The notes under the pieces are model-generated. The model was not told where the DNA came from and ran no database searches. It saw nothing but the letters and a program-made list of their open reading frames with translations. Below, piece by piece: positions 24,110 to 36,073 of a DNA stretch of 64,000 nucleotides (positions are counted from its first letter, which is position 1; every line of letters begins with the position of its first letter). The position numbers and the translations under genes are program-made. The stretch is from Arctopsyche grandis (taxonomy: Eukaryota; Arthropoda; Insecta; Trichoptera; Hydropsychidae), in NCBI RefSeq assembly GCF_051622035.1, contig NC_135360.1, positions 25,991,206-26,055,205 on the forward strand. The letters run 5' to 3'.

Positions 24110-25460
24110 GACACTTGATAGAATCTGGGATCGTCGAGAATACATATATCTTAAAAACAACTACTGGCCCGTAAAACAAAGACATTATCGAGAAAACATT
24201 TCTGAAGAACAATTATTGGCTCAAGGTAGAGCTGATACTAAGAGGTAACGATGTCATTGAGAAAACATATCTGAAGAGCAAAACGTAGAGCTGATTCCGA
24301 AAGAAGATGACGTAGTCGAGAAAACATGTCTGAAGAACAACTATTGGCAAAACGTAAGAGTTGACGCTGAAAACCGGTGACGTCAAAAAGCAAACATCTA
24401 AAGAACAATTGTTGGCACAACGTCGCACTGTAAACAAAAAATTGCAAAGCGTACACGTGCCATTGAAAGATACCATAATCTTCGAAAAAATGCATCTATA
24501 GAACAACTATTGGTACTATGTAGGGTAAAAACTGAAAGACATCGTCGTTGGCGACAACAGGTATCAACATGTGCTACTATAATACTAATACTGGAAGCTA
24601 TGATATAATAGAAAATACAATTATGGAACACAGTTGTGGTGAAATGACTGTTTGTTACATGTCAATTTTATCAATTACTAAAATTTTCTAATGACAAGCC
24701 ATGGAATGGAAAGTTTACTCGACATTTTAACAAAGACAAAGTTTGTCCAAATGACATAAGTTCTCCAAAGTATCCACTGTATTTAAAAAACGTAATGAAA
24801 GAATATGATCTGGATCTGGAAAATATTCGATCAACTAATAGTTATTTTGGTTTTACTTCAATGAGTGCAAATATTGCATCTCCACCAGATTTCGGACTGG
24901 TCAAATTTATCATTGCATTGGAACTTTGCATCCGTCAGATGGTTCTTCTCGGAAATTTGCTCAATTCTGCTTAATTAATTTTAAAGCAAAGAGAGAAAGA
25001 TTGCCAATGTCTGAAAATCAAGAAGAATCTTGCTCAGAAAGAAACAAGTATTGTCAATAACCTCATGAACGAAATAAATGAGTTAACAAAATCTCATACG
25101 ATGCTTTGTAAGGTAGAAGAGGAAGCTCAACACACCATTGATAAAGTGCTCATGAGAGATAATGAATTTCAATATTTCATGTGGTGGGAAAGTTCTCTTA
25201 CTTGGTACCACATACAATGCTATTAGCTATAGTACAAAAAAGTTTAAAATATTTGTTCAATAAATTGGCTTGATATAAACTAAAAAATCAAAAGGCTTCT
25301 GCTTAATGGTTGATTAAACTCGGAGGTGGGCACCTGAATAACGATTTTAATAAAGGATCAGATATTGAAATTCCCGATGAAACAGTTTATAGTGGTTCCA
25401 TTGTTGGGGCTACTTTAGGAAGTTATAAATTTTATTTTTAACATATTAGCCACAGTGACA
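24110..25460 (+). pseudogene. unidentified decayed coding relic with internal repeats
   Basis: A phrase reading ENISEEQLLAQ recurs, more or less decayed, at about 24191, 24261, 24321, 24390 and 24486 (spacings 60-97 bp), with basic linkers between. Further on, patches such as IGTLHPSDGSSRKFAQFCLI and NFKAKRERLPMSENQEES read well but in shifting frames, ending near ETVYSGSIVGATLGSYK. Repeated basic E-E-Q modules occur ahead of some Helitron replicases and in structural proteins, but I cannot assign a family. It has many stops and frame changes. Confidence 0.4.
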
Positions 25461-27012
25461 TTACAGAGAGCTCTAACGCGTCTCTGTGGTCAGTCATACA
25501 ATCATAACATCATAATAATAATACCTTAATCATAATAATAACAACCTGTAATACCTTGATGGAAAAATCATTGACATTTATAATTGATAAAATTTTAATA
25601 TCTATAGCTAATATTAAAAACATGTCTAAACGTGCAATACTTTGTCCTAAATATGAACATGTTTATAAATTAAATGTGAAATCTTGAATATATGTATGTA
25701 TGTATGAACTTGGTAGTGATTTTCATGTCTATTTGAGTGACGATTCTATTGATTCAACTGATGATTCCAAAAAATAAAATTTTCCCATTTAATTTCTTAA
25801 TAGTGTTATTGATAAATCTTAACAGTAAATTGTTCTTTGTTTTTAATTTATGTGACGACAATTTCCCATATTGTCATAACTTTTTTGTCATTAACATTTG
25901 CGATAACTTGCATTTGATCTTGTTATTTGTGATTATTAATAACAAGAAAACTCTTGATAAATTAGTAATTTAAATTTTCATTTGTTTACTACATTTCATA
26001 CTTTTTTTGATGCATCACTTCTTGTGTGTGATAAAGAATATAATTGTTAATCTTTCATTTTTGTGTTAAGAAATAAACATTTTGTGTATTTTTCAAAAAT
26101 TTGAGGCTCAAATGGATGATAGAAATTAGAAATGGAAAAGACTAGAAATATTTTAGTAATTTAGAAGAAACTAAAAACTTTAGAAACTTTTTATTGGAAT
26201 TTATTATTTAAAACGCTATTTATGAGTAGTGAGTTAATTTGAACACCAGAAACGTCTCAGGAGTGAGTTTTTTTTTCGGAATCAACTGACTTGAAAAATC
26301 CGAGCGAACACTCTTATTTTGTGGGAAGTTTTAAAGTTGACATATTTCGCTCGATTATATGATTGATTTATTGCCCGGCGGGGTTTTGCCTTGCATCTCG
26401 AACCAAATTCTCTCGAAAATAAATCTATAATTTTACGCTAAATTATTTTTATGAGGGTCAAATGAAATAAATTTAGTCAGAGGTTTCAATGTTATTCGTT
26501 CGGAACATATTTTATAGTTTTTACATGTGGAAAATATTACTTTAGAAAAAAAATTGTCATCATGTTCAGTCATAAAAATTTAACTGGCTTTCACGCCTCG
26601 TTAAATTTGGTTTCTTTATTCGAATACAAAAATATACATACACAAGAGTGAAAGAGAAATCTCAGCAACACTTGAAAAAAAACGAGATGCAAATATGTCG
26701 AACAATGAGAGAGGTAGAGTATTTTGAGTGATTGAACGTGTCAAACCGTACGAGTACGGCCGTACTCTGGCGGGGCCATTTTACTTTCCACGTACCCGTA
26801 CGGCCGTACTCCTCAAAGGGTTAACACTTCAATCAATATTTTCCCTTCATATGATCCTAAATTAAATCCAGTTTTTATCACCGGTTAATTATTATGACTA
26901 TGGCCACCGTATTTCTAAGAAGAACATTGACAATACTTAAAGTCTTATTAATTTTTATTTAATTTTATAAATGTATAAATAACCGCAGACCCGGTCGTGT
27001 TTAGGATTTAGG
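25461..27012. other. AT-rich spacer, one piggyBac-like end
   Basis: No gene is supported. At 26740-26822 two copies of GTACGGCCGTACTC lie next to CTCAAAGGGTTAA, the mirror of the TTAACCCTTTGAG ends seen at 6291 and 46317, so this is probably one end of a piggyBac-type MITE. The other end was not found. Confidence 0.45.
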
Positions 27013-27287
27013 AGGCGGGTCTACCTCACGGAACCGAAAGTGAAATGGTCGAAAAAGCAAAGATCGAAAGTCGAAAGATCAACAAATGGTAAACGGTACT
27101 ATGTATATATAATATATATCAGTGGCATGCGGTGAAATTATCTCTCTTTTTGTCATATAGCCTTGTTTAATGTGCGCGCGCAGGATACGGGAGGAAAAGC
27201 CTGTTCCTCTTGTTCCTGTTGTACCCTGCTCGCGCAAATTAAGTGAGGATGTACGACAGGGGGGAGAGAGACTTTTACCGCACGCCA

Positions 27288-27376
<89 letters not shown>

Positions 27377-27437
27377 TGACCGTTTTTCATATCTATGCAT
27401 GATAAACGAATATTTTCGATTTTTTCACGGTAACCCG
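27013..27437. repeat. palindromic repeat D (copy, reverse)
   Basis: One arm starts GGGTCTACCTCACGGAACC, the other ends TTTTTTCACGGTAACCCG. The centre is TA-rich and holds a CAGTGGCG MITE (27120-27290) followed by an expanded (TA)n of about 84 bp (27291-27375). The outer arms show the same mirror symmetry as the other copies. Confidence 0.65.
27120..27290. mobile_element. hAT MITE, CAGTGGCG family (copy 3)
   Basis: 171 bp, reverse orientation relative to 16974: CAGTGGCATGCGGTGAAATT to GACTTTTACCGCACGCCACTG. Flanks are ATATAT on both sides. Confidence 0.85.
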
Positions 27438-27494
27438 TAAATAAAAACTGTTCAATCCCATATTAATGATCCCGTACGTTGATTGATTACTATC

Positions 27495-27840
27495 TAAATA
27501 TACAAAATTGAATGTTTGTCTGTCTGTCTGTCTCAAATAGGCTCCTAAACCACTGAACCCATTACGATGGAACTTTCCGGATTTGTTGTATGCATGTCAG
27601 GGAAGATTACTGTGAAAAAAAACTGTAAAAAACCTCTTAATAATAATATTCGTAATTACGATTTGAAGCGCAAGTGTGTAGTTCCGGAAATGTGTTCGTT
27701 GGTAACCACAATAACAGTTGGTTTATAGCGACACGACTTTGAAGAGACGTTACTTCAGACGTTACTCCACAACAATATCAACAAAAAAACGGGATGCTTC
27801 AGACTTTTGGCCAAGGCTGTCTGTACATATGTACATAATA
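27495..27840. repeat. interspersed repeat also present at 48318
   Basis: It begins with a TCTG run and CAAATAGGCTCC. The phrases GATGGAACTTTCCGGATTTG, TTGTATGCATGTC and TAATATTCGTAATTACG recur in the same order at 48330-48450. Its class is unknown; it is probably the tail of a dispersed retroelement or Helitron-like unit. Confidence 0.6.
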
Positions 27841-27928
27841 AATAAGAATTACGAAATTGAATAATATCTTTTAACTCTTTCGGTTGGAACTTTTTTGCCA
27901 TACATTTGTTATATAAAATGTGCATTTA

Positions 27929-29451
27929 CAGTACCGGTCAATGAAAGGTTTCCAGCCACTGAAACGGTGCAAAAGCAGGTATAAAACCGGTTATGCGTCG
28001 AGAACACTTGTGCATACAAACTTTTACGATGAAATGGGATCCCTTTATTTTTACATACCTCCTTCACGTTTTTGTCTCAGTTGTCCGTGGATTTCTGAAG
28101 CTTCAGCATCTTTTGAAGTGATTTCGCAAACAACATGCCGAACGCGAAACAATTGACGAAATCTAAAAAATCACTTATTTTAACTTTGATAGCAGAAAAG
28201 TTTAGTTCTCGTCATATCGCGGAAAAAATGGGATGCAGTCATACCTGTGTACTCAATTTTATCAAGAAATTTGGAAGTTCAGCGTCCCTGGAAAGGAAAC
28301 AAGGGTCAGGAAAGGCCAGACAGACCAACTCGTCTGCGGATCGATTTTTAAAACGACTTTGTCTACAAGCCCGATTTAAAAGTGCTTTGAAAAGCAAGTG
28401 CTAGATCGGAGTTTATTGAAGCCACTGGAATAGAAATCAGCGTCGAAACTGTACGACGTCGGCTTCGAGAATTCGGTTTAATCTCTAGGATACCATTGAA
28501 AAAACCGTTTTTGACGAAAAAAGCACGTATGGAACGACTTAATGGGCCAAAAAGTATATCAAAGTAAGTTTAATTTGTTCGGGTCCGTTGGCATCCACTT
28601 CGTTAGACGAAGACTAGGTGAACGTTTGAATTTCGACTGTATTCAGTCGACGGTCAAACATCCTCCAGGCCAAATGGTCTGGGGGTGTTTTTCTTTCCAA
28701 GGGATCGGTTCATAAGCATTGATAAGCATTGATGGAACAGTGAACGCAGAAATGTATAAAAATATTTTGGAACAACACTTGTTTCCATCAATGGAAATGC
28801 ACTACGCGTGGAAATCCGAATGCATTTTCCAAGACGATTCTGCGCCGTGTCATCGTGCCAAAACTGTGAGTAATATTTTTTTCTATTGCCAAGTATCCTA
28901 ATTTAGAAATTAAATTAAAAATATATCATTATATTTGTTTGTAAAATTTTAGATGAAGAATTTTATAGCGGAAAGTGGCATTACGCCCTTGGAGTGGCCG
29001 GGTAACAGCCCAGATTTAAACCCAATTGAGAACCTGTGGGCTATAATGTGCTCTAAAATCAAAAATAAAAAGCCTTCTAATAAATCAGAATTGGTTAATA
29101 CATTGAAAAATGTTTGGGATAATGAAATAACGGATGAGTTATTGCAAAATTGAATAAAATCGATGCCACGAAGGGTTGAGGCAGTATTAAAAAATAGGGG
29201 ATGGCCAATCAAGTATTAATTTAATTGCAATTTGTAGCTATTATTAAACTCAACAAAATGTGATTTTCAGTTTTTTAATTAATAAGTTAGTTTTACGAAA
29301 AAAAATTTTTTTCATTACCCTACCAACACTTCCCATATATTACTGATTCCTAATAATTTGAATAACACCTTAGTTTAATTTAAATTTCATTGTTTTGCTA
29401 CTTAAATTTATGTCAAACATTATAAACTTCATTTTAATATACAAAAAAAAC

Positions 29452-29513
<62 letters not shown>

Positions 29514-29573
29514 CATCTTAAAAAAGGAAATATTGATACTTTCAAGCTGGAAACTTTTCATTGACCGGTACTG
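27929..29573 (+). mobile_element. Tc1-type transposon
   Basis: 1,645 bp. The inverted ends are CAGTACCGGTCAATGAAAGG and the complement at 29554-29573; both continue into TTTCCAGC (right copy TTTCCAGCTTG). They are flanked by TA at 27927 and 29574. A single + strand transposase lies inside. A (TA)n of about 56 bp (29457-29512) lies between the gene and the right end. Confidence 0.9.
28135..29216 (+). pseudogene. Tc1-like transposase with a probable intron
   Basis: The reading starts MPNAKQLTKSKKSLILTLIA at 28135. An N-terminal paired HTH (IAEKMGCSHTCVLNFIKKFG) is followed by KQGSGKARQT. Frame changes occur after about residue 80 and around 28560-28720. The DDE domain reads IDGTVNAEMYKNILEQHLFP and FQDDSAPCHRAKT, then an 87-bp GT-AG interval (28866-28952), then MKNFIAESGITPLEWPGNSP, DLNPIENLWAIM. 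Removing the interval leaves the normal family order (HRAK-x-KNF-AESGI) in phase 0, so it looks like an intron. The last 20 codons follow one stop (29151). Catalytic Asp residues and the Glu of PIEN are visible. Confidence 0.82.
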
Positions 29574-29783
29574 TAAATTGTCCCTATTTTGTATGATGTA
29601 CATTTGTATCTATGAAAAAGTTCTGCCTGTGGCGCATTTTTTCCTTTTATGTTTATCCACGTTTTAAAAGTATGTATTTATATGAATTTTATTTTACAGG
29701 ACCTCCTTTGAATAACCGGTTGAACTCTTTTATTTTATTAAGTATTGAATGTTAATTTAATATTCTGTATATATCTATTTCAG

Positions 29784-30041
29784 AATAATAAGGATGAGTC
29801 TGAAAGTGAACAGGAAGAAGTAACTTCCCGAAAAAGAAAAATAAACCAAACCAAAACAGAAGAGAAGAGTCGTGTGCCCCTATTTGAAAAGCTGCTGTGC
29901 GAATGGATCGTATCCAAGGGGGCGTCTGTGACAGATGTTGAAATTTTAAATCACGCAGAGGAGATGCAGCTCGACCACAAAATTAGTAATACAATAACAC
30001 CATCTTGGATCAAACGATTTCTAGTGCGGAAAAACTTGACC
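29784..30041 (+). CDS. CENP-B-type helix-turn-helix exon
   Basis: An 86-codon exon bounded by TTTCAG and GTAAGT, phase 0 on both sides. It begins NNKDESESEQEEVTSRKRK (acidic then basic) and carries VPLFEKLLCEWIVSKG, ASVTDVEILNHAEEM and TPSWIKRFLVRKNLT. This is the second HTH of CENP-B/Tc5/pogo-type DNA-binding regions (LE..L..WI...G..V....I...A.......SW...F..R..L). It could follow the exon at 17762. No DDE domain is seen next to it. It may be a domesticated transposase head or an orphan exon. Confidence 0.55.
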
Positions 30042-30399
30042 GTAAGTAAATTTTCTACATACATATGTATCTTCTATATCAGCTATTCCCAACCCCTTGC
30101 CAACCGTGCTTACCCAGGGGGTATGCACTTGGTAGCAAGGGGTACGCAAAAATAAACCAACAATCGCGGATATGCGATACGGTTTTTTTCTAATTTTGAC
30201 GAATTGTATTATTAACTAAGTCAAACTCAACATGTCGATTCAAAAAAATATATACTAATATAATATATGTATGTACAGACGTATGACAAAATACTCTTTC
30301 CATGGCGTCAAACTAGATTTTCGTCGATTTTATTCAATTTTAGAATAGAAAATGAAACCAATTTTTTTTATATACATATATACATAATATATTTATCAA

Positions 30400-31050
30400 T
30401 AATATTTACAAAAAAAAACTATAATTAACTTAATATTTAGTGGTCCCTACCCTTATTTTTATAACAGCACCTAATCCTCCGCGGCATACTCTCTATGTCT
30501 ACTGTTTTTACGTTATCTATGTACGTAGTAACAATAGATGAAGTTTTTTTATTTGTGAATTATTTTTCCAGGTATCTATTATTTTTTCTTTTAAATTATC
30601 CAACGTAGTATTAGGGCTGTTATAAACAATACTTTTTAATATCCCCCCAAAATTTTCAACTCGATTTAAATCCGGTGAATTACCTGGCCATAGTAAAATT
30701 CGAATATTTTGCGTGGACAGGTAATTTTTAATCGATTTTGTGACATGTAGCACCATCATGCATAAAGATGTTATTATTAAAGCCCGGACCCAGAGTATGC
30801 CGCGTATTGTTCAAATGTTGTAAATGCATTGTTTAAGGTTCGCCGAACATTTTTTTAAAAGGATTTACAACAATGGAACAATTAGCGGCACCTTGGCTAT
30901 CCTACCTCTAGTTATTATGTGCATCCATGCCCTCAGACACAAAATACGGCAAAAATACATCGGTCAAGATGTTTTGCATTGTTCTTGTTGCAACGCTCCA
31001 AAAAATAAACGGGTCCAGCCCCTTTTCCGCTAATAACCGACTACACCATC
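30400..31050 (-). pseudogene. second Tc1-type transposase relic
   Basis: Minus-strand reading, split by a MITE at 30778-30910. Upstream piece: EKGLDPFIFWSVATRTMQNI, then YFVSEGMDAHNN. After the MITE: HVTKSIKNYLSTQNIRILLW, PGNSPDLNRVENFGGILKS, TLDNLKEKIIDTW. These are the DDE block and C-terminus of a Tc1 transposase different from the 27929 copy. PIEN-LW is altered to RVEN-FG. Termini were not fixed. Confidence 0.7.
30778..30910. mobile_element. hAT-type MITE, family A (copy 5)
   Basis: TAAAGCCCGGACCC to CTATCCTACCTCTA with perfect duplication GTTATTAT (30770-30777, 30911-30918). It is inserted in the Tc1 relic; removing it restores the minus-strand reading MDAHNN-IFMHDG. Confidence 0.9.
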
Positions 31051-31145
31051 GCAGATGCACTGTGTTTTGTTATATGAATGGAGCAGTCGTCGGCAAACTT
31101 CTCGGAAGTTCGTCTCCTTATTGGACAACATCTGTCGTTGTCCTG

Positions 31146-31323
31146 AACAGAGATCGGCGCGGAAATGCGACAGCACAGAAAAAAATGGGATCCTTTTGTC
31201 AATTTCTATTGGTAACCTTTTATTTTGCTCTCTAGACAACAAAAAAAGGTTAACAATAGAAATTGACAAATGGATCCCATTTTTTTCTGTGCTGGCGCAT
31301 TTCCGCGCCTATCTCTGGTCCTA
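31146..31323. repeat. foldback with 75-bp arms
   Basis: The left arm 31146-31220 (CAGAGATCGGCGCGGAAATG...) is mirrored by the right arm to 31323 (...CATTTCCGCGCCTATCTCTG) with only a few mismatches and a loop of about 30 bp. It is a probable MITE or hairpin repeat; no duplication was identified. Confidence 0.75.
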
Positions 31324-32809
31324 AGGATTATTTCGTCAGAGAAACAACCCTAAAATGAATGAAAAATTAGTACATCCGAGATTATCAAATATTTTTCAGT
31401 AGAATATTAATTAATACTTTACACGATCAGTAATATTGTCATTACTTGTAAACTCGACATTGATATTGAAGCAACAGTATTGGAGAGTGGAATGGTTATT
31501 ATTTATGTCATTAATAATGACCGTGTGAGGGCGAGCGCGTTATAAGCAAAAATCTGCGTTCGGTCGATGCTTTTAGCCCAAAAAATGGTTCACTATTATC
31601 AACCATGTTTTTTTTTTGCTATCTTGCTTTGAACACTATTGAAGCGATCTATTTTTATTTGAAAAGTATCCAGCCAACGCAGAAGACTAGTCATTAGTTA
31701 TTACCAGAGACATTTTGCACGTGGGGTACTGTTGTTAATTTCTGATGATGGTATCCCCCAAATGGTCAGGAAGAGGTACATACATGTGTGAGGTTTATCA
31801 GCTAACCTCGTGGGTGTTCCACGCTCACAGTTCCTCCACAACGGTGAGCAACCAGCTAATGGCGAATGTGCAGCTAAACGAGGTTAGTATGAAATATTCA
31901 TTTACATCATATTGTTTCTACTTAATGCCAATAACGATCGTCATAATTCGATTTGTGTAAGTTATTTTCTAAACTTGCTATTGTCGCGTCAGTGATGTGG
32001 ACTGGATTTGTCAGTGGTGTGATTTTTTGTTTATACATTCTAAATTTGTGTAAAATGGGTCGATGGATGGCAGTGGCTGGACAGGCTATAAAGTTTTTAT
32101 AAAAAAAAACTAGTGATAAGCCCGATGAATTGTCATCGCATGGGTTGTCATATTAAATTTTGCAATAAATAAGTTAATAAAATAATAAAACTCGAAGTCA
32201 AAATCGAAATCGGAATCGGGAATCGGAATCGAAATCGGATAATATGAAAGAAATGGTTCAAAACCTCGCTGAACAAAATTACGTTTATGTATTTTTTATA
32301 TCGCTTGACGTAAGCGATTTTGGTTAATATGGACAAAAATAAGGTAGAGTTCCGTATTACCAATAGTAAAAATAGTATTACCATGGTAAAAATAGCATAG
32401 AAACTTACCTGAAACCTATAAGGGAAAATACCACCGGAAGTGGTACTTTCCCTTATAGGTGTCACTTTTTTCACGTTTAATAGAAATGATATTTTTTTAT
32501 ACACTTATATTTTTACCTGAACCGGAAGTAGTACTTTTGCTCTAGAGAATCGAGGTTTTTATGTTTTTCTCAGAAACTTTTGGGTGTATTGCACTAAAAT
32601 CTCATATCTAAATGTTTAAGCTTAATACCAAGTATCTAAAAACGTAAAGGAGGTATGTAAAAAAAACTCGTGCGCGTGTCACTCAGTGTGCTTTCGCCTT
32701 ACGATTGCGATATGACCATCGACATACTTAATTAGTTTCCACCACAGTCGCGTTTGGTGTTTGGTGTGTGACGTATATCTGATAAACATTTGTTCATATT
32801 ACTCGCAAG
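31324..32809. other. no gene recognised
   Basis: An ATG-led frame at 31745 (MVSPKWSGRGTYMCEVY...) is short and matches nothing known to me. A GGAATCGG-type degenerate repeat lies at 32195-32240, and a small hairpin around ACCTATAAGGGAAA...TTTCCCTTATAGGT at 32409-32459. Confidence 0.4.
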
Positions 32810-33348
32810 ATGGGGAAATGCGTCGTTAAAAGTTGCACAGTGCATTCAAATACACACAACAAACAACATGGAATACATTTTCATAAGTAAGTTAATCATT
32901 TAAGTAGCATATTATTCAATTAAAGTCATAGTTTGACAGGCTGCATCACGTGTCATGGCGACCGCCGACTATCTTCATACAATTTCAGGGGTGACACCCG
33001 AGAATTGTAAAAATATTTTTTAAATAAATGAAAAAAACATGTAACTGTGTGGCACCGAATACTCAATTATATACATAACCAGTCATTTAAGATTAATTAT
33101 CGTAAAAATCGTTAATTTTATATTATAAATATTTTTATTGAAACTATACATTACCCGTTAATTTTAGAGTTCCTAAGAACAGACAATTATTAGAAAAGTG
33201 GACAAAAATAATCCGCAAATTGAGAAAAGAAACCGATTGGCTACCAACGCCCAGCACCGTCATATGCTCAAACCATTTTAGAGCTGAAGATGTTTTAACT
33301 TTATCGAAATGTGTAAGATTAAAAAAAGATGCAATGCCAATATTGGAG
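32810..33348 (+). CDS. THAP-domain protein, N-terminal exons (copy 3)
   Basis: Exons 32810-32886 (77 bp) and 33168-33348 (181 bp) again keep the exact lengths and phase of copies 1 and 2. The reading is MGKCVVKSCTVHSNTHNKQH..., VPKNRQLLEKWTKIIRKLRK, TDWLPTPSTVICSNHFRAED, AMPILE. Unlike copies 1 and 2, the upstream region has no CAGAGAAATG end: similarity begins near 32750 (TCGCGTTTGGTGTTTGG). Further exons are not identified, though the open donor GTAAGC suggests there were some. Confidence 0.72.
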
Positions 33349-34640
33349 GTAAGCTTAAATTCAATGAAATATTTGACATATGTATGCAATACGAGAGTTA
33401 TATAAGTATAAACGTGCGCTCAATAGTATGGAAATGAAAGCATTATTTTTAACAAAATCGAAGAATTTAAAAAAACAATATTATACTTACGTATCACGAA
33501 ATTTGTATTAAAAAAAATAAATATACATAAATTTTATTCAAAAAAATTATTAACCAGTATAGACATCTAAATTTAATAATTGGATTTTTAGGCTTCCTGA
33601 TTTGCTTAGAAAGCAATAAAATTTTATATGAAACACTAGTTAAACCAAATTTAGGTTTTAGGTACTTGGCGACCTATCGGCTATCTCAATACTACATTGA
33701 AATATCCGCCAAAGGGGAGATTATAATGACAACCTCCATGCGTTGCATTTGAAATCTGCGTATGTATAAAAAAAAACCTTTAAACCCAATCATTTAGAAT
33801 TAAAGTCGTTAAAGTAAAGTTTCAACAGAAATTGAAGGCCCCTACAATTCATCAAAGTTTTAAATTGGGCACCTGAAATAATTAATTAACAACATAGAAA
33901 TAATTAATTCTTCGTCTTTTTTCTTCTCGTAGTTTTCGTAGATTTTTTCGTAGATTTTGACAATGATTCAAACGACAATAAATAATCAATTTCACCGTTT
34001 GTGGAAAAGGAGGTAAAATATGTTAATACAATTATTTTATCAAAGGGATTAATAAAGCCTATATCGCCGGGTTTGCCGTGAAAAAAATATTTCCAAAAAT
34101 GTGTTGTGGTTGTAGTGATCCGCTAGAGAGCGGATCACTACAAGAGTCTTGAGAAGAGTCTCAAGATCCACCAAAATATCTCAATTTAATTGTTATAAAG
34201 AGTTAGTTTACCTTAACCAAGAAATGATAGAAATTTGCTGCACATGAAAAAATATTCAAATGTGTATAAAACCTTATTGCCAAAATACGATCTAAATTTC
34301 TTTGTTAACAAAATATTACATTAACTATGAGATACCCCCATCATTAGTAGATTTGCTCCACATTATGACAGAAATGCGGAGCAATCAGTCATTATTTATT
34401 TATTACCAATTTAAGCAATAATCGAGAAATATGTTTTTCACGATTACATTTCGAAAGCAAAACATTTACTATAAAAAAGGCGAATGTAATCGTCATTGCC
34501 ACGAAGTTTAGCAAATTATTTTAATGGTTTTTATTGCAATTTTTTTTTATCAATGTGTAATTGTAAATAAATCTGTATCAAAATAAAAAAATGTATATGC
34601 TACTATAAAAAATTACTCATTTATGCAGTGAATATGTGAT
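33349..34640. other. AT-rich spacer
   Basis: No exon or element end I can support. A small palindrome lies at 34118-34135 (GATCCGCTAGAGAGCGGATC). Confidence 0.45.
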
Positions 34641-34838
34641 GACCTTGATTCTAGTCCGTGCGTGTAGTAGTAGTTTTAGTTTACGCGTTTATGTGTAGCT
34701 ATCATAGCAGTAGAATGCATAGAATCGCTCTCAGCCTCCAAAAACTCTGCGCGGCAGAGTTTGTCGGCTGTTTGCTCAGTTGTTTGCTAAACTTCGTGGC
34801 AATAGGTTCTCTTTGAAGTAGGCTCTACTTTCTCGAAA

Positions 34839-35583
34839 ATGTCGCTTTGTGTAGTGAAATTATGTGGCAATAGTGTAAAAAAAATCAAAAAAATGGATGG
34901 TATCACATATCATAGGTTAGAATCTATATTATTTCATTAAATATAGTAGTAATTTTATAATTATTTTTAAAAACATCGCAATGTGTCGACGAATGTATTT
35001 GTCGTCATAGAAGTAGAATGCATAGAATGGTCATTGTTAAAAAAAGTATCGTATGAAAGCGAGCCATCGAAGAGAGAGACGGAAAGTCAGAAGAGAGACA
35101 AGAGAGAGAGAGACGAAGTTTAGCAAACAATAAGCAAACAATGAACAAACTTTGCCGCGCAGAGTTTTTGTAGCAACATTTTTGGAGGCTGAGAGCGATT
35201 CTATGCATTCTACTTCTATGATCGACGTGCATACAGATGTTCGGACCACCCATACTCATTGAAAAACAGGGCCGTACACACGTACACCGTATTCTTTTTT
35301 AAAACTAATTATTACTTTATATATGTTTTTTTAATTTAATTTCAAATAGTTTTGAGCTTTTCAATATTACAGTAAATAACATCGATTAATTTATTAAAGG
35401 TTTCCTCAAAATCGGATATGTAGAGAAAAATGGATTGCAGCAATTCGAAATCAGAGATGTGAAAATGACTGGATTGCACGAAAAACTAGTGTCGTCTGTT
35501 CTAATCATTTTAATAAAGATGATTTGTATATTACCATGAAAGGATTTAGGCGACTAAAAGCGAAATCTTTGCCAATATTTTTA
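34839..35583 (+). CDS. THAP-domain protein, N-terminal exons (copy 4, divergent)
   Basis: Exon 1 (34839-34915, again 77 bp, phase 2) reads MSLCVVKLCGNSVKKIKKMD then GITYHR. Exon 2 (35400-35583) reads FPQNRICREKWIAAIRNQRC, ENDWIARKTSVVCSNHFNKD, FRRLKAKSLPIFL. All four zinc ligands are present. The protein is only distantly similar to copies 1-3 but keeps the same exon design. The second donor (GTTCGT) is weak. A MITE (35005-35221) sits in its intron. The BESS exon at 37363 is the next + strand exon; a THAP-BESS gene is possible but unproven. Confidence 0.62.
35005..35221. mobile_element. MITE with CATAGAAGTAGAATGCATAG ends
   Basis: Both ends carry CATAGAAGTAGAATGCATAG as inverted repeats. The interior has GAGAGAGA-rich and GCAAACAATAAGCAAACAAT sequence. 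A related half-copy lies at 34697-34800 and another at 36105-36212. No duplication could be fixed. Confidence 0.7.
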
Positions 35584-35746
35584 GTTCGTATATACATTTT
35601 AAACTAACCTTAAAATAAATATATGTATATACATACATACATACGTATATATGTATGTATATAAATATATTTCTAATTCTAATATATATTTCTAATTCTA
35701 CTAAATTCTCGCGACTAGGAGGCTTCCACTTTTGGGGACTGATAAC

Positions 35747-36073
35747 TAAAGCCCGGACCCAGAGGGTGCCGCGTATTGTTCAAATGTTGTAAATGCATTG
35801 TTAAAGGTTTGCCGAACCTTTTTTACAAAGGATTTACAACAATGGAACAATGAGCGGCACCTTGGCTATCCTACCTCTACTTATCGACTATCCCTTAACG
35901 TTCAGGGTGGCATTGGGCATATTTTTATTTTATCTATTTTTGAAGTATCAATAGATAAAATATTAATTGTTTCATTGTTGTAAATCCTTTGTAAAAAAGG
36001 TTCAGCAAACCTTTAACAATGCATTTACAACATTTGAACAATATGCGGCACCCTGGTTATCCGGCCTTTATCG
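35747..36073. repeat. two family-A MITE copies in opposite orientation
   Basis: 35747-35879 is a full copy (TAAAGCCCGGACCC to CCTACCTCTA). 35955-36073 is a second in reverse arrangement (GTTGTAAATCC... to CTGGTTATCCGGCCTTTA). Flanks CTTATCGA and TATCGATAAG suggest linked or nested insertion, but clean 8-bp duplications are not visible. Confidence 0.65.

Noticed and set aside
35005-35259. Ser/Leu-rich minus-strand ORFs near 35005-35259
   Set aside because: They read through a MITE's GAGA-rich interior in two frames equally well and have no domain.
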